DNA of 64,000 nucleotides, taken from positions 551,005 through 615,004 of the forward strand of contig NZ_JARHTP010000004.1 in assembly GCF_029223485.1 (NCBI RefSeq), written 5' to 3'. Within the stretch, counting starts at the first letter, position 1. Each line of letters begins with the position of its first letter. The translations under genes and the position numbers were made by a program. The DNA comes from Streptomyces coacervatus (GTDB lineage: Bacteria; Actinomycetota; Actinomycetes; Streptomycetales; Streptomycetaceae). Shown here piece by piece: positions 17,345-26,028 of the stretch. The notes under the pieces were generated by a model. The model was not told the DNA's origin, did no database searches, and saw nothing but the letters and a program-made list of their open reading frames with translations.

Positions 17345-17818
17345 TCAGCCGCCCGGTGTCGGCACGGGCGGCTCCCCGCGTTGGCCCTGGGTCTCGGACC
17401 ACTCCCGGAGTTCGTTGCCGCCCACCTCCTCGATCGCCGTCTGCAGCGCGGCTCGCGCCGCGGCGTCGCGTTCCGCGGGCGGCAGCAGCCGGTAGCGGTC
17501 GACGGCCCGCCGCAACGACTCGTGGGACTGCCCGCCGACGACCCATCGCGCGGCGGGGCTGAACAGCTGGCGCACGCCCGTGAAGAAGACGGCACCGCCC
17601 GCGATCAGGGCAGTCAGCCACGCCGGGGCGTGCAGCCCCGCCGCCACCACCGTCGAGGAGGTGGCGGCGAGGGCGCCAAGTTCCGTCGCGTAGTGCATGC
17701 GTCGCGACCGGTCCCGGGTACGGGCGTAGAACGCCAAGTCCTGCTGCGCGAGCGCCAGTACGGGATCCGGCGCGGCGGCCCAGTCCCGGTCGGTGATCGT
17801 TCTTCTTCTCATCGGCAC
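17345..17818 (-). CDS. Small two-helix membrane protein, DUF4231/SLATT-like
   Basis: The 157-residue product has a basic, soluble N-terminus, two hydrophobic helices close together (about 46-62 and 66-83, separated by a short PAW turn) and an amphipathic C-terminal helical region (ESLRRAVDRYRLLPPAERDA). This layout and the arginine-rich helix flanks resemble DUF4231 and SLATT proteins, the latter proposed as pore-forming effectors in conflict systems. It is convergent with the caspase-PBP gene, 63 bp apart, so not in its operon. A plain housekeeping membrane protein cannot be excluded. Start may be either of two ATGs (17818 or 17812). Confidence 0.6.
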   Translation of the reverse strand: MPMRRRTITDRDWAAAPDPVLALAQQDLAFYARTRDRSRRMHYATELGALAATSSTVVAAGLHAPAWLTALIAGGAVFFTGVRQLFSPAARWVVGGQSHESLRRAVDRYRLLPPAERDAAARAALQTAIEEVGGNELREWSETQGQRGEPPVPTPGG

Positions 17819-17840
17819 ATCATGCCTGCGCCGGGCCGTG

Positions 17841-20800
17841 TCAGGCCCGCCGGAACCGCAAGGTCACCAGCTGGAAGGGGCGCAGCCGCACACCGACCTG
17901 GTCTCCCTCACCCCGCTCGACCGCCGCTTCGGGCACCGGCCGTTCCAGCAGATCCGTCTCCGTCACGCCCGCCACCTCGAAGCCGGCCGTCAACGTGGCC
18001 CGGGCGCGACCCCCGTGGGCCTCGTGGAAACGAACCACCACGTCGCCGCTGCCGTCGTCGGCGAGCTTGACCGCAGTCACCACGACCGACTCATGATCGA
18101 CCGTCACCAACGGAGCGACTTCACCTGCCCCGTTGACCGACCCTTCCCGCACATTGATCCGCCACCCTTCCCGCACCGCGTCCCCGATCCCCGCCCCCGG
18201 CACCAGCGCATGCCGGAAGCGATGCATGCCCTGGTCGGTCTCCGGGTCCGGGAAGCGCGGGGCGCGCAGCAGCGACACCCGGAGCGTGGTGGTCGTACCG
18301 CGGTCTCCGTCGGTGCGGACCGTGCGGGTCACGTCGTGGCCGTACGTCGAGTCGTTGACGACGGCGACACCCCAGCCGGGTTCCTCGAAGTGGACGAAGC
18401 GGTGGTTGCAGGCCTCGAACTTGGCGGCCTCCCAGGAGGTGTTGGTGTGCGTGGGCCGGTGGAAGTGCCCGAACTGGGTCTCCGACGCATACCGTTCGGC
18501 ATGCACGTCCAGCGGGAAGGCGAGCTTCAGGAACTTCTCCGTCTCGTGCCAGTCCACCTCCGTGTCCAGCACCAGCCGCCGCTCCCCCGGCGGCAGCGAC
18601 AGCACCTGCGTGACGTGCGAGGCCCCGAAGGACCGTACGATCCGCACCGACGCGCCGTCCTCGCCGAGGGCCACCTCGTCGGCCTCCGTCAGGTCGGTGA
18701 CGGTGTTGCGGTAGAACTCGTCCACGTCCCAGGCGTCCCACATGTTCGGGAAGTCGGGGTGGAGCTGGAGGAGATTGGCCGCCCGGCCCGGGGCGATCGT
18801 CTCCCGGTCGGCTTCGATGTCGTAGGCCGATACGACGAGGCCCTGGGCGTCGATCGCGATCCGCAGCAGGCCGTTGTCCAGGAGGTGCCCGCCCTCGGGG
18901 CGCGGGGTCGATGTCGTCCTGCCTTCGGCGGTCGCCGTCCCCGCGCCGCCGGCCGGGATGCCGTGACGGGCGTGCGGGGCGGAGTTGAAGACGACCGGCA
19001 TCGATCCCTCGCCCGCCAGGGCCTGTTGGGCCGCCTCGGTGATCGCCTCCAGCTCGGCGGCGAGACGCCGGTACGTCGCCCGCGCCTCCCGATGCACCCA
19101 CGCGATCGACGAGCCGGGCAGGATGTCGTGGAACTGGTGCAGCAGCACCGTCTTCCAGATCCGGTCCAACTCCTCGTACGGGTAAGGGAATCCGGTGCGT
19201 ACGGCGGCCGTGGCGGCCCAGAGTTCGGCCTCGCGCAGGAGGTGTTCGCTGCGGCGGTTGCCCTGCTTGGTCTTCGCCTGGCTGGTGAGGGTGGCACGGT
19301 GGAGTTCGAGATAGAGCTCGCCCACCCAGACGGGCGGTTCGGGGTATTCGGCCTCGGCCTTCTCGAAGAACTCCCGCGGGGTCTCCCAGCCGACGGTCGC
19401 CGAGCCCTCCAGGTCGCGGAGGCGGGCCGCCTTGGCGACCATCTCGCGGGTCGTGCCGCCGCCTCCGTCGCCCCAGCCGGTCGGCGCGAGGGAGTGGCGG
19501 GCGACGCCCTTGTCCTTGAAGTTGCTTGCCGCGTGGGCGATTTCGCTGCCCTTCATGGAGCAGTTGTAGGTGTCGACGGGCGGGAAGTGCGTGAAGATCC
19601 GGGTGCCGTCGATGCCCTCCCAACGGAAGGTGTGGTGCGGGAACCTGTTGGTCTGGGACCAGGAGATCTTCTGCGTCAGCAGCCACTTGGAGCCCGCGGC
19701 CTTGATGATCTGCGGGAGCCCGGCGGCGAAGCCGAAGGTGTCGGGCAGCCAGGCCTCTTCGTTCTCGATGCCGAACTCGTCGAGGAAGAACCGCTTGCCG
19801 TGCACGAACTGACGGGCCATCGCCTCCGAGCCCGGCATGTTGGTGTCCGACTCCACCCACATGCCGCCGGCCGGCACGAACCGCCCGTCCGCCACTGCCT
19901 TCTTCACCCGCGCCCACACCTCGGGCCGGTGCTCCTTCACCCACGCCCACTGCTGGGCCTGCGACATGGCGAAGACGAAGTCGGGCTCGTCGTCGAGGAG
20001 CGCGGTCATGTTGGAGGTCGTACGGGCGACCTTGCGGACCGTCTCGCGCAGCGGCCACAGCCATGCCGAGTCGATGTGCGCGTGGCCGACGGCGCTGATG
20101 CGGTGTGCGGAGGGGGCGGCAGGTGCGGCGAGAACGCCGGTGAGGCGTGAACGGGCCGCACCCGCCGTGCCGTTGACGTCCTGCAGGTCCACCGCGTCGA
20201 GCGCGCGCTCCACCGCCCGCAGGATGTCCCAGCGCCGGGCCGACTCCACGGGCAGCTCGGCCATCAGCTCGCCGAGGACCTCCAGGTCGATCACCAGCTG
20301 CCACACCGTCTCGTCGAAGACGGCGAGGTCCATGCGGGCGAGGATGTACTGGGGTTCGCTGCCGGCGGTCTCCTTGTCGCCCAACTGCGTGGGCAGGAAG
20401 GGGTGATAGTCGAGGATGACGGGGTTGGAGGCGGCCTCGACGTGCAGGCGCACCTCCTCGCCGCCGACGACGGGTGCACCGACGCGCACCCACTGATTGC
20501 GCGGGTTGAGACCCTTCACCGGGGTGCCGTCGGGCCGGTAGACCAGGCCCTCGCACTGGAAACCGGGCATGTTCTCGTCGAAACCGAGGTCCAGGATCGC
20601 CTCGACGGTCCGGCCGGCCCATGTCTCGGGGACCGTCCCGGTGACACGGAACCAGCTGGTCCCCCACGGAGCACCCCACCGGGCGCCCACTGCGATCGGC
20701 ACGGGCTCGGCGGCCAGCCCCTCCACCACCGGCACGGGCTCGCCTGGCGCGTGCCACACCGCCACCTCCAGCGGCACCGACTCGGGGTACACGGCGGGGC

Positions 20801-20861
20801 GGATGCGCTCGTCGAGAACGCGCTTGAGACGGGCCTCGACCAGGCTGCGGTCGTCATGCAT
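17841..20861 (-). CDS. GH38 alpha-mannosidase
   Basis: A 1006-residue protein of normal GH38 length without signal peptide, so cytosolic. The zinc site and nucleophile are visible: GHAHIDSAWLWPLRE, SDTNMPGSEA and WLPDTFGFAAGLPQ (catalytic Asp in LPDTFGF), plus the LLHQFHDILPGSSI signature. The C-terminal half carries the beta-sandwich domains of the family. It would trim alpha-linked mannose from imported N-glycan pieces. It is the last gene of the LacI-linked cassette, 45 bp after the GH85 gene. Confidence 0.95.
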   Translation of the reverse strand: MHDDRSLVEARLKRVLDERIRPAVYPESVPLEVAVWHAPGEPVPVVEGLAAEPVPIAVGARWGAPWGTSWFRVTGTVPETWAGRTVEAILDLGFDENMPGFQCEGLVYRPDGTPVKGLNPRNQWVRVGAPVVGGEEVRLHVEAASNPVILDYHPFLPTQLGDKETAGSEPQYILARMDLAVFDETVWQLVIDLEVLGELMAELPVESARRWDILRAVERALDAVDLQDVNGTAGAARSRLTGVLAAPAAPSAHRISAVGHAHIDSAWLWPLRETVRKVARTTSNMTALLDDEPDFVFAMSQAQQWAWVKEHRPEVWARVKKAVADGRFVPAGGMWVESDTNMPGSEAMARQFVHGKRFFLDEFGIENEEAWLPDTFGFAAGLPQIIKAAGSKWLLTQKISWSQTNRFPHHTFRWEGIDGTRIFTHFPPVDTYNCSMKGSEIAHAASNFKDKGVARHSLAPTGWGDGGGGTTREMVAKAARLRDLEGSATVGWETPREFFEKAEAEYPEPPVWVGELYLELHRATLTSQAKTKQGNRRSEHLLREAELWAATAAVRTGFPYPYEELDRIWKTVLLHQFHDILPGSSIAWVHREARATYRRLAAELEAITEAAQQALAGEGSMPVVFNSAPHARHGIPAGGAGTATAEGRTTSTPRPEGGHLLDNGLLRIAIDAQGLVVSAYDIEADRETIAPGRAANLLQLHPDFPNMWDAWDVDEFYRNTVTDLTEADEVALGEDGASVRIVRSFGASHVTQVLSLPPGERRLVLDTEVDWHETEKFLKLAFPLDVHAERYASETQFGHFHRPTHTNTSWEAAKFEACNHRFVHFEEPGWGVAVVNDSTYGHDVTRTVRTDGDRGTTTTLRVSLLRAPRFPDPETDQGMHRFRHALVPGAGIGDAVREGWRINVREGSVNGAGEVAPLVTVDHESVVVTAVKLADDGSGDVVVRFHEAHGGRARATLTAGFEVAGVTETDLLERPVPEAAVERGEGDQVGVRLRPFQLVTLRFRRA

Positions 20862-20906
20862 GCGGGGTGCTCCGTAGGTCTACCGGGGTCTTCCGGTGGT
20901 GGGTGG

Positions 20907-22904
20907 TTACCAGGTGTGGGTCACGGTGACGGGGTCCGACGAGGTGTACAGCTCCCCCACGGCACGCAGCTCGAACCGCGCCTGGGACTCGCCCTGTTCA
21001 GGCTTCAGGCCGGCGAGGAAGTAGGCCCGCTGGCCGGTGGCTCCGAGGAAGCGCCGGGTGCCGTCGGACAGGAGACGGTGCAGGGTGTAGTGGCGTACGT
21101 CGCCGGGGGCGGGGTTCCAGGCGAGGCGCAGGTCGCCTCCCGAGGCGGCGGTGATGTGCAGGCCGGAGGGGGCGTCGGGCGTGTCGGCGGTGTCGCGGAC
21201 CGCCAGCCCGCCGAGGCGCCACTTCACAGGCCCGTCGGTCGCGGTGAGCCGCACGCCGATGGCATGGACGGTGCCTTCGAGCCCTGTGAGCGGGACGGTC
21301 ACGGTCTGCCAGCCGTTGACCGAGTTCACAGGCAGATATGCGTACGGCGGTGTCGCACCCGGAGCGCTCGGCTCGGCGGTGGCCACGGCGAGCTCGACGT
21401 TCACAGCCCCCGCGTCGGTCCGATGCGTCAGCTCGACAACCGTGTCAACAGCGATCGGCAGCCGTGTCGCGTACAACTCCACCGTCGTGGGCTCGTCCAG
21501 TTCACCGTCCACCAGCACGCTGCTGCCACCACGCCACGCGTCCGCGAAGTCGAACGAAACAGCAGGCCGCTGCCCCTCCGTCCGCACCACCCACCGCCGC
21601 GACGGCAGCCGGTCCTGCAACCCGAGGTGATTCCAGGGCGCGTCCGAGGTGACCGCCCCGTCCTCGTACCACCGCAGCCCGTGACCGGTGTTGAACACGC
21701 TCGCGAACGGTACCCCGGAGACCGTCGACCGGTCCGCGACCGACACCGCGGGCGCCCGCCAGGGATCGGAGGCGTCCGGCCGCGAGGGATCCAGCGACCG
21801 GCCGGTCCAGAATCGGTCGTCGACGGCGTGGAAGTCACCCGGAGTCCGGGACGCCGGCAAGTGGTTGCGGGTCCACTCGGGCCGGTAGAAGCCGATCGAC
21901 GTGACATGCGCCTTACTCCTCGGCACGATCGCGTCCCAACTGACCGAAGTGTTCGACCCGTTGGACTCGACATCGACACCCGCCCACAACTCGTAGCGAT
22001 TACGCCCGAGTTGGTCGGCCTTCGCCCCGGACGAGGCGAGGGTGCCCGCGCTCCACCGGAAGTCCACGAACATGTCGTCGGCAGCCTGGAAGAACGCCTG
22101 GTTCTGACTGTCGAGCGCGCCCTGCCAGCTCACCGTGCCGTTCACGGTCATCGCGTCGTACCAGGTCACCCGCTGCCCCCGCGCGGCGGCGAGCGACTTC
22201 AGCTCCTTGACGAAGCCGAGCATGTCGGCACCCAGCGCGGCGTTCCCGCCACCGGTCTCGGCGTTGACGAACCAACCGTCGAAGCCGTACGCGGCGGCGA
22301 CGGCCACGAGTTGGGCGGCCAGCAGATAGCGCCCGGAGGAGTCCTTCTGCACCAGGTCCCGCGTCCACTGCAACTGCCCGCCATAGGCGGTCGGCGGCAG
22401 GAAGATATTGCCGAGGACCGGGACGCCGTGCCGGTGGGCGGCGTCCACGATCGGCGCGTTCGGCGCGAGGATCAGCCCTTCCCCCGACGAGCCGCCCCAG
22501 AACACCAGCTCGTCGAGGTACGCCCAGTGCGTGAGGGCGTAGTAGTCGGCGGTCGCCGAGCCTTGCGAGGGGTTGCCCGACGTCGGCCCGAAGGAGACCA
22601 GCGACTGGATGCGGGCCTGTCCGGAGCGGGCGGTGCTGTTCGCCGGGGTCGGGGTGAAGCGCGGCGCGAGCGGGACGGAGGCTGCGTTGAAGGCGAGGTC
22701 GGTGTCGGTGTCGGCCGTCCAGGACTTCAGGCTGCGCCAGGTGATGCCGGTGCCGGGAGTACCCGAGGGCAGCGAATCCGGGTACCAGTAGGAGGCGTAC
22801 GGCGGAGTGGCCGCGGCGGTCTGCGGCACCGCGAAGGCGGGCAGCGGCGGCAGCAGCGCGGCCGCGGCGCCGGCGAGCAGGACGGTGCGTCTGGTGGGGT
22901 TCAC
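20907..22904 (-). CDS. GH85 endo-beta-N-acetylglucosaminidase, exported
   Basis: The start is a GTG (22904) with AGGAGG 9 nt upstream; it overlaps the GH5 stop (GTGA). The 665-residue product begins with a Tat-type signal (PTRRTVLLAG, cleavage near AFA). The GH85 catalytic core follows, with Asn214 and Glu216 in GWFVNAETG, the substrate-assisted pair of this family. After residue 350 come beta-sandwich and fibronectin-like modules (SGLHITAASGGDLRLAWNP). It cuts the chitobiose core of N-glycans outside the cell, releasing an oligosaccharide with one GlcNAc for uptake. Confidence 0.94.
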   Translation of the reverse strand: MNPTRRTVLLAGAAAALLPPLPAFAVPQTAAATPPYASYWYPDSLPSGTPGTGITWRSLKSWTADTDTDLAFNAASVPLAPRFTPTPANSTARSGQARIQSLVSFGPTSGNPSQGSATADYYALTHWAYLDELVFWGGSSGEGLILAPNAPIVDAAHRHGVPVLGNIFLPPTAYGGQLQWTRDLVQKDSSGRYLLAAQLVAVAAAYGFDGWFVNAETGGGNAALGADMLGFVKELKSLAAARGQRVTWYDAMTVNGTVSWQGALDSQNQAFFQAADDMFVDFRWSAGTLASSGAKADQLGRNRYELWAGVDVESNGSNTSVSWDAIVPRSKAHVTSIGFYRPEWTRNHLPASRTPGDFHAVDDRFWTGRSLDPSRPDASDPWRAPAVSVADRSTVSGVPFASVFNTGHGLRWYEDGAVTSDAPWNHLGLQDRLPSRRWVVRTEGQRPAVSFDFADAWRGGSSVLVDGELDEPTTVELYATRLPIAVDTVVELTHRTDAGAVNVELAVATAEPSAPGATPPYAYLPVNSVNGWQTVTVPLTGLEGTVHAIGVRLTATDGPVKWRLGGLAVRDTADTPDAPSGLHITAASGGDLRLAWNPAPGDVRHYTLHRLLSDGTRRFLGATGQRAYFLAGLKPEQGESQARFELRAVGELYTSSDPVTVTHTW

Positions 22905-24163
22905 GAGCTGGTTCCTCCTTGTGGGGTGTGGAGTACCTGTTCGGGAGTGACGACTTCGGTGATGCCGCGCTCGGCAAGGTGGTCCTTGTCGTCCGCGCGG
23001 GTGTCGAGGACGGTGGTGGGCCTGGCGCCGTCGGCGGTCAGCCGGAAGTAGGCGTCGAAGACCGCTCCGCCGGGCGCGCAGAGCGAGCGTGCAGCAGGGT
23101 CGGCGGGGACGACGAGTGCCGTGGTGCGGGGTGCGGGCGGGGTGTACGCGTCAGCGCGCGCCGCAGCCTCCGCCAGTACCCGTGCGGTGTCCTTGGCGCG
23201 CCGGTCGTTGGTCAACAGGCCCAGCCCGTATTCGAGTTCGGGAAAGTCGGCGAGGTCCCGGGACACGTCGTGCGAGCACCACCAGGTGATGCCCCACAGG
23301 TCGGGGCAGTCCAGGGCGTTCGCGACGGTCGCCTCGGTGAAGGCGGCGGCGTGCTCGGGCGGGACCAGGGGTGCGGGTGCGCCGACCTCCTGGAGCCAGA
23401 CGGGGCGGTGGGGGTCCTCGGCCCAGGCCTTGCTGAGTTCGACGAGGTAGGCGGCGTGGTGTTCGGTGGGGACGGCAGTGCGGCCGTGCCGCTGGGCGGT
23501 GCCGTTGAAGACCCAGGAATGTACGGCGGTGACGGCACCGTGCCGGGCGGCCTGGGCCGGGGTGAACGGCATGTCGTCCTGATACCAGGTGGCGTCATAC
23601 TCGGCGTGCAGATGCAGCTTGCCCGGGGCGCCCTGTTCACAGGCGGCGAGCATGCGCTCCAGCCAGGCGTCGATCTGTGCCTCGGTGGCACGGTCGGGGT
23701 CGGGGTGCGGGCCCGCCGAGAACTGGTTGACCTCGTTGCCGAGGGTCATGCCGAGGAATCCCGGCCTGTCCGCGAGGGCGGCGGCGAGGGTGCGCAGATA
23801 GGCGGCCTGGCCGTCGAGCACGTCCGGGTCGGTGAAGAGGTTGCGCCGGTGCCAGGTACGCGTCCACGCCGGCAGGAAGTCGAAGCTGCTCAAGTGGCCT
23901 TGCAGAGCGTCCACGTTGACGTCGAGTCCGCGCTCGGCGGCGGCGTCCACCAGGGAGACGAGCTGCTCGACGGCCCGTGGCCGGATCAGCGACCGGTTGG
24001 GCTGGAAGTACGGCCACAACGGGAAGACCCGGATGTGGTCCAGGCCCAGGGTCGCGATGGAGTCGAGGTCGGCGCGTACGGAGTCGAGGTCGAAGTCGAG
24101 CCAGTGGTGGAACCACCCTTCGCTGGGGGTGTAGTTGACGCCGAAGCGCACGGCAGGAGGCAT
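22901..24163 (-). CDS. GH5-type beta-mannosidase (GH5_18-like), cytosolic
   Basis: A 420-residue TIM-barrel glycosidase without signal peptide. Clan GH-A features are clear: acid/base Glu144 in LGNEVNQ, nucleophile Glu259 in VWLQEVGAP, and SEGWFHHWLDFD near the N-terminus. From its length, lack of export and position between GH85 and the importer I think it belongs to subfamily GH5_18. Characterised members in bifidobacteria and streptomycetes split Man-beta-1,4-GlcNAc, the N-glycan core. Subfamily assignment needs a search; another beta-mannosidase or mannanase activity is the alternative. Confidence 0.82.
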   Translation of the reverse strand: MPPAVRFGVNYTPSEGWFHHWLDFDLDSVRADLDSIATLGLDHIRVFPLWPYFQPNRSLIRPRAVEQLVSLVDAAAERGLDVNVDALQGHLSSFDFLPAWTRTWHRRNLFTDPDVLDGQAAYLRTLAAALADRPGFLGMTLGNEVNQFSAGPHPDPDRATEAQIDAWLERMLAACEQGAPGKLHLHAEYDATWYQDDMPFTPAQAARHGAVTAVHSWVFNGTAQRHGRTAVPTEHHAAYLVELSKAWAEDPHRPVWLQEVGAPAPLVPPEHAAAFTEATVANALDCPDLWGITWWCSHDVSRDLADFPELEYGLGLLTNDRRAKDTARVLAEAAARADAYTPPAPRTTALVVPADPAARSLCAPGGAVFDAYFRLTADGARPTTVLDTRADDKDHLAERGITEVVTPEQVLHTPQGGTSS

Positions 24164-24193
24164 ACGGAAGTCCTTGATGCTCGATGGCGGGGG

Positions 24194-25105
24194 TCAGCCC
24201 TTGACGGCCCCCTCGCCCACCCCGCGGAAGAAGTACCGCTGCAGACAGGCGAAGAGGGCGATCAGCGGTGCGACGGCGATGACCGTGCCCGCGGCGACGA
24301 GCCGTTCGTCGCCCGCGAAGGTGCCGTGCAGGTAGTTGAGGCCGATGGTCAGGGTGAACTTGGAGGGGTCGCTCAACACGATGAGCGGCCACAGGAAGTC
24401 GTCCCAGGCGCCCATGAACGCGAAGATGGCGACGACGGCGAGGGTCCCCTTCACCGACGGCAGGGCGATGCGCAGAAACCGCTGCCATGCGTTGGCGCCG
24501 TCGACGTAGGCCGCCTCCTCGATCTCGTACGGGAGGTTGAGGAAGGCGTTGCGCATCAGCAGCACGTTCATGGCGCCGATGCAGCCCGGCAGGACGACAC
24601 CGACGAGGGTGTTGTTGAGGCCGAGCTCCCGCATGGTCGTGAACTGGGCGATGATGATGCCCTCCACCGGCACGAGCATCGCCAGGATGAAGGCGAGGGT
24701 GGCGACGCGGCGGCCGCGGTAGCGCAGCCGGGCCAGGGCGTAGCCGGCGAGGGCCGAACCGACGCAGTTGGTCACGACGTTGGCGGTGGCGACCTTCAGC
24801 GAGTTGAAGGCGTAGTCCCACACCGGGATGGTGTCCGCGACCCGTTCGTAGTTGTGCAGGGTGGGGTGTCCGGGCAGGAAGCTGGGCGGGGAGCTGTAGA
24901 TGTCCTCGGTCGGCCCCTTGAGCGAGGTCGACAGCTGCCACAGGAAGGGGCCGACGGTCAGGGCGAGTACGGCGAGCAACAGGACGTAGCGCAGGGCGAG
25001 TTCCCAGACCCGGATGCGGCGGCCGTGCTCGTCGGTGACCCGAACGCGGGGCTCCCGTACGGCAGTCGGCTGCTGCACGGGCCGTACCTTCTCAGCGACG
25101 CTCAT
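24194..25105 (-). CDS. Carbohydrate ABC transporter permease 2 (CUT1, MalG type)
   Basis: The start ATG at 25105 overlaps the stop of permease 1 (ATGA) and gives 303 residues with six membrane segments. The EAA loop is recognisable (EIEEAAYVDGANAWQRFLRIALP), where CUT1 permeases bind their ATPase. With permease 1 and the binding protein it should import the oligosaccharide released by GH85. No ATPase gene is in the operon. Confidence 0.92.
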   Translation of the reverse strand: MSVAEKVRPVQQPTAVREPRVRVTDEHGRRIRVWELALRYVLLLAVLALTVGPFLWQLSTSLKGPTEDIYSSPPSFLPGHPTLHNYERVADTIPVWDYAFNSLKVATANVVTNCVGSALAGYALARLRYRGRRVATLAFILAMLVPVEGIIIAQFTTMRELGLNNTLVGVVLPGCIGAMNVLLMRNAFLNLPYEIEEAAYVDGANAWQRFLRIALPSVKGTLAVVAIFAFMGAWDDFLWPLIVLSDPSKFTLTIGLNYLHGTFAGDERLVAAGTVIAVAPLIALFACLQRYFFRGVGEGAVKG

Positions 25106-26022
25106 GTCTCGTCCCTCCGATCTGCGCGCAGGACGAGCAGCATCAGCGCCACGGTGACGACGAAGACGACGACGGAGAGGGCGGAGGCGTAGCCGACACG
25201 GCCGGTGAGGCCGGTGCCGGTGCGCTGGACGAGCATGACGAGGGTGGTGTCCTCGCCGGCCGGCCCGCCGCTGGGGCCCGCCATCAGGTACACCTCGGAG
25301 AACACCTTGAAGGCGGCGACCGAGGAGAGCGCGCCGACCAGGACCATGGTGGAGCGGACGGCCGGGACGGTGACCGTGAGGAAGCGGCGCACCGCGCCCG
25401 CACCGTCGACGGCGGCGGCCTCGTGCAGCTCGCGCGGGACATTCGCCAGCGCCGCCAGATAAATGATCATGTAGTAACCGAGGCCCTTCCACACGGTGAC
25501 GGCCATGGCGCTCAGCAGAAGCAGCCACTGGTCGCTGAGGAAGCCGACCCGGCCGATGCCGATCGTCTCCAACAGGGAGTTGATCAGGCCGCGTTCGTCG
25601 AGCAGCCACACCCAGATGAGCCCGACGACGACGATCGAGGCGACGACGGGGGTGTAGAAGGCGGACCGGAAGAAGGTGATGCCGGGGATGTTCTTCTGCA
25701 CCAGCAGCGCGAGCAGCAGGGGCAGGAGTACGAGCGCGGGGACGACCCCAAGGACGTAGAGCGTGCTGTTGCGCAGTCCGGTCCAGAACATGTCGTCGTG
25801 GAGCAGCTCGCGGAAGTTGGCGAGGCCCACGAAGTGGCCCGGGATCAGGGTGCGGCGGTCGGTGAAGGCGTTGGCCAGCGTGGAGACGAACGGGTAGAGG
25901 ACGAACACGCCGGTGATCAGCAGTCCGGGGGCGGCGAACAGCCAGGGGCTGGTGGGCAGTTGACGCCGCACGCGCCTCATGCCCCTCGCACTTCGCACCC
26001 GGGACACGGCAGAGGTGGCCAT
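25102..26022 (-). CDS. Carbohydrate ABC transporter permease 1 (CUT1, MalF type)
   Basis: A 306-residue protein with six hydrophobic helices, PGLLITGVFVLYPFVSTLANAF at the N-terminal helix (split here only for description) and the EAA loop ELHEAAAVDGAGAVRRF. It partners permease 2. It follows the binding-protein gene by 6 bp, showing one transcript. Confidence 0.92.
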   Translation of the reverse strand: MATSAVSRVRSARGMRRVRRQLPTSPWLFAAPGLLITGVFVLYPFVSTLANAFTDRRTLIPGHFVGLANFRELLHDDMFWTGLRNSTLYVLGVVPALVLLPLLLALLVQKNIPGITFFRSAFYTPVVASIVVVGLIWVWLLDERGLINSLLETIGIGRVGFLSDQWLLLLSAMAVTVWKGLGYYMIIYLAALANVPRELHEAAAVDGAGAVRRFLTVTVPAVRSTMVLVGALSSVAAFKVFSEVYLMAGPSGGPAGEDTTLVMLVQRTGTGLTGRVGYASALSVVVFVVTVALMLLVLRADRRDET

Positions 26023-26028
26023 CGCGGA

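Noticed and set aside
17793..20150. Long plus-strand frame opposite the GH38 gene
   Set aside because: Shadow of GH38, which has all catalytic motifs on the minus strand. High GC opens antisense frames routinely.
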